Origin: Stomorhina lunata
Lineage: Eukaryota; Arthropoda; Insecta; Diptera; Rhiniidae
Direction of reading: 5' to 3'
Assembly: GCA_933228675.1 (NCBI GenBank)
Contig: OW121741.1
Location: 112,648,361 to 112,712,360 of the forward strand
DNA: 64,000 nucleotides
Every line of letters starts with the position of its first letter. Position 1 is the stretch's first letter. The notes beneath the pieces were generated by a model. It was not told the DNA's origin, searched no databases, and saw nothing but the letters and a program-made list of their open reading frames with translations. This document shows, in pieces, positions 36,312 through 49,434 of the stretch. A program made the translations under genes and the position numbers.

Positions 36312-37653
36312 AAGATATAAATTATTCTAAAATACTAAAGACATAGTTTGTGAAGTAGATCACTTATGGTTGTGTAGGGTATATAAATAAAGACAGGCGG
36401 ATGGATACAATAAAAATAAATTGTATAAATCGAATTGGAGAATGATTCTGAGTCGATCGGTTTATCTTAAGGTAGATATGAAATCAGTATCCTTATAGCG
36501 TGTACAAATTTTTTGAACTTAAAGCATCATGAATACACACACAAACATACATGTTAACAAACACACACACACTTGAGTAGCAGGTGTTTCATGATATTGC
36601 TATTTTTCGGTTTCAAATTTTCCATTTAATATAATTGTGTAAAATTGTTTGAGATTGAAATTCATTTAATCATTGTTGGTTTCCAGTTTAGTTTAGTTTT
36701 CCTAAACTCAGTTGTTGTGAAATAATGAAACAGAAGGAAAAAACCGAAAACAGCCACCTGCTGGTTTCGAAATAAAAGAAAAGTTTGTTTTTTTTTTTTA
36801 CCAAAAAATAAAATTCACACACAGACAAAACCAAAAAAAAAATAAAAAAGGAGCATAAACCAAACGGAAAAAATGCTTTGATATATAACAAAAATATTAG
36901 CATATTTTCCAATTCAATGATAAAGAAAACACACAAAATTCAAACAATTTATTTTTAATTTTAAAAATATGCAAAATATCCTTATCAATGTATTGAATTG
37001 GATATATGGGACAATCCGTGTGAATGGTGATAAGATTTAAATCTGGTGCAAAATATAATTCTTAACAGGAACTATTTACAAGTCGTGCAAGATTTTTTAA
37101 GAATATTATTGAGAAACTTAAAAGAATATCCACTTTCTCCAAGTAAATCATTGATTTTAGTTCTAAGCAAAGTCTAAGGTTTTCTATTAACATTTTGTGC
37201 ATGGAAATGCCCATATTCAAAATAAACCCAACTTATGTATATTTTAAAGCACTTAATACGTTTTGTGTGCTTCTCCAAATAAATATAAAAATCTATAAAA
37301 ATGTTTAAAAAATAAATCAACCTTAAACTCAAACATGTTGTTTTTAAATTCACAAAGGCGTTAATTTCCTTTTTTTCACTTCAATTGAATTATGATTTTC
37401 ATAACTAACCACAAATACAATAAAATAATATTCACACATTATAAAGCATAAAGTATTTTTAACACAATTTGAAACAATTTTCTCAAATAAATCAATTTTT
37501 ATTCAAGAAGGATTCAATATCAATCAATTTGAAAAAAAAATATTCTGTATAAGATAATTCATACAATTTAGTTGCTTAGGTTCAGGAAAGAAAAAGGGTT
37601 GACTAGTTACTTTATATTTAAGTCTATAGAGTATTTTGTGTCAATTTTTATTA
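36312..37653. other. Non-coding DNA; first ~50 bp look like residual satellite
   Basis: 36312-36350 keeps phrases such as CTAAGATATA and CTAAAGACATAG, probably the far edge of satellite block 3 beyond the RTE insertion. The rest is AT-rich with no gene. The 82-aa minus frame at 36688-36936 is a low-complexity artefact. Confidence 0.6.
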
Positions 37654-38622
37654 GATGTCTTAGTCCATGTCTTAATCTATGTCTTAGTCTATGTCTTAGT
37701 CTAAGTCTTAGTCTATGTCTTAGTCTATGTCTTAGTCTATGTCTTAGTCTACGTCTTAGTCTACGTCTTTGTCTATGTCTTAGTCCATGTCTTAGTCTAT
37801 GTCTTAGTCTATGCCTTAGTCTATGTCTTAGTCTATGTCTTAGTCTATGTCTTAGTCTATGTCTTAGTCTATGTCTTAGTCTATGTCTTAGTCTAAGTCT
37901 TAGTCTATGTCTTGGTCTATGTCTTAGTCTATGTCTTAGTCTATGTCTTAGTCTATGTCTTAGTCTATGTCTTAGTCTATGTCTTAGTCTATGTCATAGC
38001 CTATGTCTTAGTCTATGTCTTAGTCTATATCTTAGTCTATGTCTTAGTCTATGTCTTAGTCTATGTCTTAGTCTATGTCTTAGTCTATGTCTTAGTCTAT
38101 GTCTTAGTCTATGTCTTAGTCTATGTCTTAGTCTATGTCTTAGTCTATGTCTTAGTCTATGTCTTAGTCTATATCTTAGTCTATGTCTTAGTTTATGTCT
38201 TAGTTTATGTCTTAGTCTATGTCTTAGTCTATGTCTTAGTCTATGTCTTAGTCTATGTCTTAGTTTATGTCTTAGTCTATGTCTTAGTCTATGTCTTAGT
38301 CTATGTCTTAGTCTATGTCTTAGTCTATGTCTTAGTCTATGTCTTAGTCTATGTCTTAGTCTATGTCTTAGTCTATGTCTTAGTCTATGTCTTAGTCTAT
38401 GTCTTAGTCTATGTCTTAGTCTATGTCTTAGTCTATGTCTTAGTCTATGTCTTAGTCTATGTCTTAGTCTATGTCTTAGTCTATATCTTAGTCTATGTCT
38501 TAGTCTATGTCTTAGTCTATGTCTTAGTCTATGTCTTAGTCTACGTCTTAGTCTATGTCTGAGTCTATGTCTTAGCCTATACCTTAGTCTATGTCTTTGT
38601 CTATATCATAGTCTATTTATTT
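37654..38622 (-). repeat. 12-bp satellite block 4, inverted orientation
   Basis: About 80 copies of TCTTAGTCTATG, the reverse complement of the unit in all other blocks. Edges are somewhat degenerate and the centre nearly perfect. The 352-aa (37572-38630) and 216-aa (37912-38562) plus frames consist of CLSL or YVLV repeats and are not genes. Confidence 0.97.
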
Positions 38623-40934
38623 TCTACTGAAAAATTTTTCTGTTGAATTTTTTTTTTTAATTTTTGTCTTTTAAAATGTTTGATACAAAATTCTACTGTT
38701 TCATTAAAAAAAACTCGGGAAACGACCTAGTTTGGGTTATAGCCCTTATTGAGGATGTGACAAGACGTGCAACAAATTTTAGAAATACGTCATAATTTAA
38801 GAGTTATACACAAGAAACCAATTTCAAAGAGATTCGTCAACATATCAACCTATATAGAATGTCGTATAATTTTTAACATATTTGTAAATCAAAAGTTTCT
38901 TTTTTGCTAAGAATAAATAAATTTTATTTGTAAACTTTGTTAATTTTAGTAGCTTTTTATTGTTTATTTTTATATGAAAGCTCATAAAAGTTTATATCAA
39001 TAAAACAAGAGAATTAAGATCCTAATAAAATTTGTTTTCAATTTTTTAAATGAGACTAGAGACCTTAAAGTTATTAAGCTTTTTATATACCGACTAGACC
39101 ATATATTATGTTCTAGTTAATATGGTAATACGGCATATAAACATTTTAATTTAAAAAGTACTTTGTTCCGAATCGAAAAATTTTAACTTTGGAAAAAGTT
39201 TTATAACTTTTACATATGTTAACTGATATCAATACGTAATGTAGATTTAGCCTTAAAAAAACTGCATATTCTTTTATAGAAAAAAGTTAAAATAATTACG
39301 AAAAATTACGATTTTTTTTCTTTCCTAAATACTTTCCTTATTTACTAGAATATAAGCCCCGTGTATAAAGTTTATGAAAGTTTGACCCCTTAATTTTCCA
39401 AAACTGTTTGAAATTTAAAATCGCTTTTTAAATTTGAGAGTTGGATGTGCTAAAGTACTACAACCTTCCTAAAAACAGTTTTTCAGAATATCTCAAAATT
39501 TTTCACTTATTTCCAAATCTTTGAAAATGGTTTTTGTATATCCTCACCGAGGTCTATAGCCCCCACTAGATCATCTTTCAAGTGTTTTTAAAGTTGCTCA
39601 TTTGTAACACCGTGTTACTTTTTATTTGAAATTTATGATCAAAACTTTTGTTTTTAATGAATTCTTCTATACAAAAATTTTTCTACAGTAATGCCATATG
39701 CAGGAAAATTATTTATACAGCAAATTTTTAACATCCCATCTTATTTCTTATGCATCAGAGTAGTTGTATATAGGTTTTGTACTTATTAGTATTTTAGTAT
39801 TCATGTGCAAACTTGAGGTATAGTTTCAAAAGGGTTCCATTGAAATTTATATAAAGATTCTGTACTTTTTTTAATACAAAATCCTTAATTATTTAAGCAC
39901 TATTTTGAATATTAAAAAGTTACTATTAATTTCAGTAGAATAGTCTTAAAGTTTATACTCTTTTATAAAACATTCAAAACTTGTTTAAGAACGAGGAAGA
40001 AAAAATAAACGAAAAAGTCATCATCATTTATTTCAGCTTTCAATTTCCTATTCTTGATCTTGGTAACAACAGGCAGGAGTAAAGCATAAACATTTCACCA
40101 ATACGAGTACAAGTATCTTGTAACATTAAAATTATTGAACAGAGCAGAGATGGTTAAATATTGGTAACCCAGGCCGAAGACAGCTGCAACAGCAGGAAAA
40201 AAAAACAAAAAAAAAAAGAAGATGATAAAAAAAAAACAAAATACAATTTCCTATTGTTTGTTGCGGTTTCTTGTTAAGTTTTTTCTTTCCTTTATTTTTT
40301 CAGACTCTTTGATACTTCTATGAACAAGTTAAAAATTGCTATTGTTATTGAAGGCTGTTTGGTTAGAAAGCCATAAAGAAAAAATAACATAAAAAGACCT
40401 ACGACAAGAGAAACTTAACAGAGTATATACATAACTATAAGAACAAAAAGCTCAAAAGGTGGTATTCCTGAAAACTATTAGCATATGTTTCCCATGTTCA
40501 TATATTAACTCGCCTAGAGTTACTTTAGCATGAAGAAGCATGTGCATGTTATGCCCTTATAAAAATGAAAGAAAATTGACTCATACTGCAAAAATGCTGG
40601 CAAGTATTTGGCAGGGTTTGAAAGTAAAAAAAAACCATATGTGCCTTAAACTTTGACCAACACAATATACTTACATAGACATACAATTCAATTTCTTACA
40701 ATATGACCTCATTGCGGTTGTCATTGTTACAATTTATTATAAGAAAAGAAAGGAGAATGTGAATAATAATAAAAACGGACTCTATATGACTGAAAAGAAT
40801 TATATTAATAGCCTTTGGCTTTTAATTTTTTTATTTCAAAGCAAAATAACTATCCTATAGTTCATAGAAAAGTAGGGTATAGGAGAGTATTTAACCCCAT
40901 ATGAAGGCTGACATTCACTATTATTTCTGCAAAT
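38623..40934. other. AT-rich non-coding DNA
   Basis: Nothing recognisable on either strand. Confidence 0.6.
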
Positions 40935-41345
40935 TTTACCTTTTTTAAAAAATATGATAAACAAGCAAAATTTTTTTATACAAATATTCATTTTGTATAA
41001 AAAATTTTATGTAAAAAAAATAATCGCCAAAATATTTTCTAAAAATTCTTATATCCAAAAATTTGCTATAAAAAAGTTTTTGTAAAATAAAAATTTTGTT
41101 TAAAAAAATTTTCGAAATGAAAATTTTATTCTAAAAAATTCTTATTTAAAAAATCTTTCGATAAAAAAATGTTTACACAAAAAAATAAGCATCATAAATT
41201 CCTATAATAAAAAAATCTATATAAAAATTTTGTACTAAAAAATTTTTATATCACAAAATTGAATAAAGAAACAAGTTTTTATTATAAATTTTCTATAAAC
41301 AAATTTTGTTATTATTTTTTCTGTACAAATTTCAGTATAAAATGT
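40935..41345. repeat. Very degenerate AT tandem array, probably of the ~31-bp type
   Basis: Loosely periodic AAAATTTT, TCTATAAA and TATAAAAAA phrases resemble decayed versions of the 31-32 bp arrays. It runs directly into 12-bp satellite block 5. Confidence 0.5.
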
Positions 41346-41347
41346 AC

Positions 41348-43388
41348 TTAGACTTAGTCATAGACTAAGACATAGACTACGACAAAAACTAAGACATAGA
41401 CTTAGACAAAGACTAAGATATGGACTAAGACATAAAATAAGACATAGAATAAGACATAGATTAAGACACAAACTAAGACATAGACTAAGACATAGACTAA
41501 GACATAGACTAAGACATAGACTAAGACATAGACTAAGACATAGAATAAGAAATAAACTAAGACAAAGACTAAGACATAGACTAAGACATAAAACAAGATA
41601 CAGAACAAGATATGGACTAAGACATAGACTAAGACAAAGACTAAGACATAGACTAAGACATAGACTAAGACATAGACTAAGACATAGACTAAGACATGGA
41701 CTAAGACATAGACTAGGACATAGACTAAGACATAGACTAAGACATAGACTAAGGCATTGACTAAGATATAGACTAAGACATAGACTAAGACATAGACTAA
41801 GACATAGACTAAGACATAGACTAAGACATAGACCAAGACATAGACTAAGACATAGACTAAGACATAGACTAAGACATAGACTAAGACATAGACTAAGACA
41901 TAGACTAAGACAAAGACTAAGACATAGACTAAGGCATAGACTAAGACATAGACTAAGACATAGACTAAGATATAGACTAAGACATTGACTAAGACATAGA
42001 CTAAGACATAGACTAAGACATAGACTAAGACATAGACTAAGACATAGACTAAGACATAGACCAAGACATAGACTAAGACATAGACTAAGACATAGACTAA
42101 GATATAGACTAAGACATAGACTAAGACATAGACTAAGACATAGACTAAGACATAGACAAAGACATAGACTAAGATATAGACTAAGACATAGACTAGGACA
42201 TAGACTAAGACATAGACTAAGCCATAGACTAAGACATAGACTAAGACATAGACTAAGACATAGACTAAGGCATAGACTAAGACATAGACTAAGACATAGA
42301 CTAAGATATAGACTAAGACATAGACTAAGACATAGTCTAAGACATAGACTAAGACATAGACTAAGACATAGACTAAGACATAGACTAAGACATAGACTAA
42401 GACATAGACTAAGACATAGACTAAAACATAGACTAAGACATAGACTAAGACATAGACTAAGACAAAGAATAAGACATAGACTAAGTCATAGACTAAGACA
42501 TAGACTCAGAAATAGACTAAGGCATAGACTAAGACATAGACTAAGACATAGACTAAGACAAATACTAAGACATAGACTAAGACATAGACTAAGACATAGA
42601 CTAAGACATATACTAAGACATAGACTAAGACATAGACTAAGACATAGACTAAGACATAGACTAAGACATAGACTAAGACATAGACTAAGACATAGACTTA
42701 GACAAAGACTAAGACATGGACTAAGACATAAAATAAGACATAGATTAAGACACAAACTAAGACATAGACTAAGACATAGACTAAGACATAGATTAAGACA
42801 TAGACTAAGACATAGACTAAGCCATAGACTAAGACATAGACTAAGACATAGATAAGACATAGACTTTGACATAGACTAAGACATAGACTAAGACATGGAC
42901 TAAGACATAGACTAAGACATAGACTAAGACATAGACTAAGATATAGACTAAGATATAGATAAGACATAGATTTTGACATAGACTAAGATATAGACTAAGA
43001 CTTATACTAAGACATAGACTAAGACATAGACTAAGACATAGACTAAGACATAGACTAAGACATAGACTAAGACATAGACTAAGACATACACTAAGACATA
43101 GACTAAGACATAAACTAAACGTAGACTAAGACATAGACTAATACATAGACTAAGACATAGACTAAGACATAGACTAAGATATAGACTAAGACATAGACTA
43201 AAACATAGACTAAGACGTAGACTAAGACATAGACTAAGACATAGACTAAGACATAGACTAAGACATAGACTAAGACATAGACTAAGACATAGACTAAGAC
43301 ATAGACTAAGACATAGTCTAAGATATAGACTAAGAGATAGACTAAGACATAGACTAAGACTTAGACTAAGACATAGACTAAGGCATAT
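41348..43388 (+). repeat. 12-bp satellite block 5, with internal long-range duplication
   Basis: About 170 units in the same orientation as blocks 1-3. A rare-variant string (CTTAGACAAAGACTAAG, then TAAAATAAG and ACACAAACTAAG) starts at 41401 and again at 42697, 1296 bp or 108 units apart, with one 12-mer missing in the second. A one-off phase change near 42850 (GATAAGACATAG) recurs near 42957. Frames at 41402-42064, 42486-42872, 42698-42979 and 43002-43424 are satellite artefacts. Confidence 0.96.
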
Positions 43389-44849
43389 GAAAACTTTAAT
43401 ACTTATTATTGACAAATTTAGCAATGAATTTTAACAATTTCTGATAAAAAACCGTTTTACAAAATTTGTAGATTTTTATAGCATACCTCGTATGCGACTC
43501 ATGCCTTTCAAAAATTAAGTTAACTGTGTGCAACATTCAGAATGCATGAAGATACTTAAATTTTTTTTGTAAAAATTTTATATTTTCATAATGTTTGAAT
43601 ATTTATAAACATCTTACATTGTATTCGACCCTGCATCGTAAGAAATATATGACATTTCTATATTTTATTCCTACGTTAGTAATAATGAAACCTATAAATG
43701 TATATGTGAACATAAATATGGAAACGTTTATTGTAGTGATGTCCTTCTTCACTCTAGTCATATATTTAGGAGTTAATATAAGGGAAAATTAATAATATTT
43801 TTCTTTTATTTTTTTAAGAAATTTCTTCCATTTTCCTTAGCATCATTCTCGTATAGTAAAGTTGAAGTATAATGGCTCGTGTATAACTCGGTCATATATA
43901 AAAAAAATGTAATACAATTGTTAACAATTTTCCAAAGTTAAAATGTGATCACAACACTAAGTGGAGTGGAAATCTAATAATTTTTCATATTTTATGACCA
44001 TAAAACAACAAGTTCAGCAGAGTAAGTGGGTTCCTAAGTTGGATGGTTAGTGGTTTTTTCCTTTAACGTAATGCAATGCACTTTTCAAGAATATTACTGA
44101 AACGAAAAAATAAACAAATTTATAAGTAGAAAAAAGGAAAAAAAAAGATAAAACATGTTTTCAAGTTGATTTTCTTAGGTGCCTATAATGTAAAGCAGTT
44201 CTAACCTTGGCTCTTTTGTGATAAATTGCCATCATTTTTATGGTCTCAGTTATTTATTAAGTTTTTTTTATCTTGTAGACAATTAAGTTGAAGGCTTAGC
44301 AGTCAGAAGAAAATAATTTTCCTTTACCCTTTTGCAAACAATTTCCAAAAATTATATAATTCTCCTAAAATATTAAGAGGATAATAAAAATGTATTCAAA
44401 CCAAATGTTTTCAATTTAGTTAAGACTTTTATACTTTTTATACAACTAATAAACCAACAATATTTTATTGTCTTAATTGTTTTCGTATTTGGTTTTTCGT
44501 TGTATATTATAAATGTAATATTCTTCAAAATGTACACCTGGTTACACTTAGCAGATATTAATCAGTTTTGTACAAATTACTTAAAAATGTTAAGAAAGAA
44601 ATATTGTTTATCTGCAAAAAAAAAAAAAAAATGCTGAATAGCAAAAGTGCATGGTAAACTTGAGCAAAGCTGTCCAATTTAAAATAATTATTATTGTAAC
44701 CTTACAACAGCTGTAAAATATATGCAAGTAATATGATTTTTTTTTGTTTTTCTATTTCTAGTTTGCAAATAATTTACTTGCTCAGAAGTTTTTTTAAATA
44801 TGAAACTGAATAAGGTTTGTATTTTTACAGTGAGGTCTGCAATACGAAA
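43389..44849. other. AT-rich non-coding DNA
   Basis: No gene recognised. A poly-A run lies near 44616-44630. Confidence 0.6.
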
Positions 44850-46640
44850 TGAAAATGAAAATAGAAATAGAAAATTTGTGGAAATTTTTCTATAAAAATA
44901 GAAAATTTTTGGAAAATTTTCTATAAAAATAGAAAATTTTTGGAAAATTTTCTATAAAAATAGAAAATTTTTGGACAATTTTCTAAAAAAATAGAACATT
45001 TTTGGAAAATTTTCTATAAAAATAGAAAATTTTTGGAAAATTTTCTATAAAAATAGAAAATTTTTGGAAAAATTTCTATAAAAATAGAAAATTTTTGGAA
45101 AATTTTCTATAAAAATAGAAAATTTTTGGAAAATTTTCTATAAAAATAGAAAATTTTTGGAAAATTTTCTATAAAAATAGAAAATTTTTGGAAAATTTTC
45201 TTTAAAAATAGAAAATTTTTGGAAAATTTTCTATAAAAATAGAAAATTTTTGGAAAATTTTCTATAAAAATAGAAAATTTTTGGAAAATTTTCTATAAAA
45301 ATAGAAAATTTTCTTTAAAAATAGAAAATTTTCTATACAAATAGAAAATAGAAAATTTTCTATAAAAATAGAAAATTTTTGAAAATTTTCTATAAAAAGA
45401 GAAAATTTTTGGAAAATTTTCTATAAAAATAGAAAATAGAAAATTTTCTATAAAAATAGAAAATTTTTGAAAAATTTTCTATAAAAATAGAAAATTTTTG
45501 GAAAATAGAAAATTTTTGGAAAATTTTCTATAAAAATAGAAAATTTTTGGAAAATTTTCTATAAAAATAGAAAATTTTCTATAAAAATAGAAAATTTTTG
45601 GAAAATTTTCTATAAAAATAGAAAATTTTTGGAAAATTTTCTATAAAAATAGAAAATTTTTGGAAAATTTTCTATAAAAATAGAAAATTTTTGGAAAAAT
45701 TTCTATAAAAATAGAAAATTTTTGGAAAAATTTCTATAAAAATAGAAAATTTTTGGAAAAATTTCTATAAAAATAGAAAATTTTTGGAAAATTTTCTATA
45801 AAAATAGAAAATTTTTGGAAAAATTTCTATAAAAATAGAAAATTTTTGGAAAATTTTCTATAAAAGTAGAAAATTTTTGGAAAATTTTCTATAAAAATAG
45901 AAAATTTTTGGAAAATTTTCTATAAAAATAGAAAATTTTTGGAAATTTTTCTATAAAAATAGAAAATTTTTGGAAAATTTTCTATAAAAATAGAAAATTT
46001 TTAGAAAATTTTCTATAAAAATAGAAAATTTTTGGAAAATTTTCTATAAAAATAGATAATTTTTGAAGAATTTCCTATAAAAATAGAAAATTTTTGAAGA
46101 ATTTCCTATAAAAATAGAAAATTTTTGAAAAATTTCTTATAAAAATAGAAAAATTTTGAAAAATTTCCTATACAAATATAAAAATTTTGAAAAATTTCCT
46201 ATAAAAATAGAAAATTTTTAGAAAAATTTCCTATAAAAATAGAAAATTTTTGGAAAAATTCCTGTAAAATAGAAAATTTGTTGGAAAAATTTCCTATAAA
46301 AATGGGAAATTTTTGGAAAAATTTCCTATAAAAATAGAAAATTTTTGGAAAAATTTCATATAAAAATAAAAAATTTTTGGAAAAATTTCCTATAAAAATA
46401 GAAATTTTTTTTCCTATAAATATGGAACATTTTTGGAAAGCTTTCTATAAAAATAGAAAATTTTTTATAAAAATAGAGAAGTTTTGAAAAATTTCGTGTA
46501 AACAAATTTTTTGAAAAATTTCTTGTAAAAATACAAAATTTTTGAAAATTTTAATATTAAAATTGTCAATAAAAATAAGAAATTTGGGAAAAATGTTCAA
46601 TAAAAATAAGATTTTTTTGTAAATTTCCTATAAAACTGAG
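44850..46640. repeat. 31-bp tandem array (ATAGAAAATTTTTGG with TTTTCTATAAAA)
   Basis: About 55 units. From roughly 44880 to 46050 they are nearly uniform: ATAGAAAATTTTTGGAAAA, then TTTTCTATAAAA. Occasional shortened units lack the TTGG block (around 45300-45450). Towards the right (46050-46640) a TTTCCTATAAAA variant takes over and the array decays. The unit again holds a TTTTCTATA half next to a TAGAAAA half, so it belongs with the palindrome-core families. Confidence 0.93.
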
Positions 46641-49434
46641 ATGTTTTTTTTTTTGATTAGAATCGCTCCGTCTGGACGACTAAGAAAATGTTTGTATGAC
46701 TGCAAAATTATGCAAAAACAGAGTATGTAAATTTGAGGTACAGAAGTAAATTTGATGTCGAATGATAAAATTTCAAAATTCCTTTGACATTTATTTAGTA
46801 AATTTTATAAATAAATTGATAACAAATAATGGGTTTTGTGAAAATTTCCTGTCAAAAAAACTCAAGAAAACAAATCGAGAGGTATATTCAATATTGACTA
46901 TGAAGATAGGCAAAAACAAAACTGCTTAATATATAAAATATTTTAAATTTTATTTCATATTTAAAATTTCTTTTCTGTGGATTTCAACGAAGCTCTTGTC
47001 GATCATATTGACATTTGGTTTTTGAAGTGAGTTTAGTATTCACGGCCAATTTCGCTTGAAATTCAGAAAATTGGTTTGTCACGTTCAGTTCACATTCATT
47101 AAAATAAATCCTAAGGTCGTGTTACCTTATTATGATATTAAATTTAGGTTCATGTTAAGCATATTCTTAATGTTCTACCTCAATCTCCAATATACTTATA
47201 CTATAGTTAAATGAAGGCGAATGGCAAAATAGTAGATAGAAAGTTTGATATAGAAGTACCTTTAGAAATAAAAGAAAAAGTGTAGTAGAAAGAACAGAAC
47301 CTGGCCGTACCTCCAAATTAATGAGAAAACATATTCTTCTTAAAATAAACTCGATATGAATCAAAATAAGTTATTATACCAAAAAGTCGAAGTCAAAGAA
47401 AAGGAAAGATGACTTATATGGGACGATCACTTTTTATATTATTTATCATGAATAACCCATAAGTGTAGGATATCTTAAGACTACTGTTTATCACTTGTTT
47501 TCTTTTAAATTAACTCCAATCCATTATTTTTCCAAAATCATATTATAAATATTTTAAAAGAAAAATGTTTCAATCTTCATTTCCTTCAAGCAAAAGGTGT
47601 GTATTTAATAAACAAAATGTTTTGAAATAAAAAACGGCAAAACAATGAAACTAACTTTTATTTGCTTTACAATTAACAGTTGACAGCTAATGAAATGTTG
47701 AATACAAACAATTTTGTTTTATTAGGACTACACATTTCTTAAACCTTTCCTCCTTTTGCTGTTTTAAAATGTTTCAGCAACATTCATTTCTACAATATTT
47801 TGCTGCTGCTGCACTTTTATTTTTGTTTGAAAACTCCTTCAAATATTAGTCATTTGAAAATGTTTATTATTACGCATTCTTATGTTGGAGATTGTTCAGA
47901 TGTTGATGTCGACGACGCCAGTGAAGCTGAGGATATTGGTTGTTGTTGTTGTTGCTGTTGTTTTGTTCTTATAACTGTATATTTTGAAAAATAAATAGTT
48001 TGCAGGTGTTGTTAATTGAAAAACTTTCCAACACTAATTAAAAGTTTTTTTCTTTCTCCTGAACAGCATTTTCCAATGAGTGTGGAAAAATAGACGGCAG
48101 CTCATAGTCGTACAAAATTATTGTTGATGAAGCTAAAAATAACAAAAAAAAAAAAAATTTTTTTTTTATAAATATAGAGTGATCACGAAAAGGTTCAATT
48201 TAAGTTAAAAAGAAAAGAATTTTTTTTTTTTAATATTTTTTTGTCATGAACAATAAAGTTAATACTATAGAACCGAAATGATTTTGAGCACTTCAAGATG
48301 ACTCAGCTGTTCCAGATAACTCTGTATTTCAAGATTACTCGGTTTTCTAAGATAACTAAGCGGATCGAGATGACTTCTTCCTCTTCTGTTATCCCTGACA
48401 CTTTTGTTTTGAGAACTCGTCGATCTGACTGACGTAGTTATTGGCCGATACAAAAGAATTTCAAGGCTTAAGCTTCAAAGCTTAAGTGATTCTGATTACC
48501 AAACAGCTACACTAACCTAACCTATGCCAAGCTATCACTATATTTCTTTCGTGTACTCACTTTTGTACTTTTTAAATTAAAAAAAGTACCTTTTCCTATT
48601 TAGATGTTGTTTTAATGCAAAATGACTAATGCTTCATGTTATGATTAATAATAATTTCAAACTGCATTTCTTTGTATATATGTGTGTGTGTGTATTCCTT
48701 TGGTATTAAATAAAGATAGTATCATTATTTTATTTCCTACTGATGCTTGAACAGCTACTTGTTGTTCCTGTTTAATTAACTTCCTTTTCCTCTAGAGACA
48801 ATTTTAATATTATTAATGAGATAAAGTTTAAAATAAAACCAATACAGACGTTTTATTTAGTTAGACCGAGATTTGTGGTTATAAACTATTAATAGATTTT
48901 AGAAATCAATGTGAAAAATTATATCAAGGTATTCAATATTAGAAGCAATTGGTAAAAATTCATACCACTTTACGATTTTTTGATGGGCATTTTACTTGTA
49001 TGTAAATATATAGTTGTTATTATTTAAAAACAGTCCAAGATAAAAGGCCCTATGACAGGAACCAAAGTACTAAATATATATAATATATATAAAATATATA
49101 TTGACTTGTTTTAGTTTATTGTAAGACCCTACAACTGAAATCGTTTAAAAACGTCCCTATCAGCACATCATAAGTATCATCTAAGCTCGTTAGGGAGAAT
49201 ACCAATATTATTTTATAATATTTATAATATGTAGTATCTATTGGAAATTGTTATTTTTTTTCCAAAAGTTACAAAGTTCAAGTTGTTTACTAAAGTTCAT
49301 TTGTCTGTGATTAATATCTGCATTTGAGATTGTATTATTATGATTTTAAAGAGCAAAATATATAGTAATTTCCTTCATATAATAAGTAGTCAATAAATAA
49401 GAATAAAAAACGCAATAAATTTATTACTTATTTA
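46641..49434. other. Non-coding DNA with a LINE scrap and minor repeats
   Basis: It contains the LINE relic at 47167-47400 (listed separately), a TTG run and short glutamine-rich minus frame near 47880-47970, an A-run meeting a T-run at 48144-48168 (a potential AT hairpin) and a TG microsatellite near 48680. No convincing gene. Confidence 0.55.
47167..47400 (-). pseudogene. LINE reverse transcriptase scrap
   Basis: The minus frame includes VRPGSVLSTTLFLLFLKVLL, close to the PQGSVLSPTLFLLFINDLL block that precedes the ADD catalytic box in non-LTR reverse transcriptases. The conserved ADD box is not recognisable. It is probably the same family as the relics at 3.1-4.1 and 58.4 kb. Confidence 0.5.

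Noticed and set aside
37572..38630. 352-aa and 216-aa plus frames resembling a membrane protein
   Set aside because: Satellite translation (CLSL/YVLV); hydrophobicity is a by-product of the repeat.
41402..43424. Several 90-220 aa minus frames
   Set aside because: Satellite translation in shifting frames.
48040..48066. Polypyrimidine tract plus CAG, a possible plus-strand splice acceptor
   Set aside because: The following frame closes within nine codons and nothing upstream supports an exon.
48265..48453. 62-aa minus frame beginning MYRPITTSVRS, reminiscent of a reverse transcriptase YRPI motif
   Set aside because: No further reverse transcriptase motif follows; four residues are not enough.
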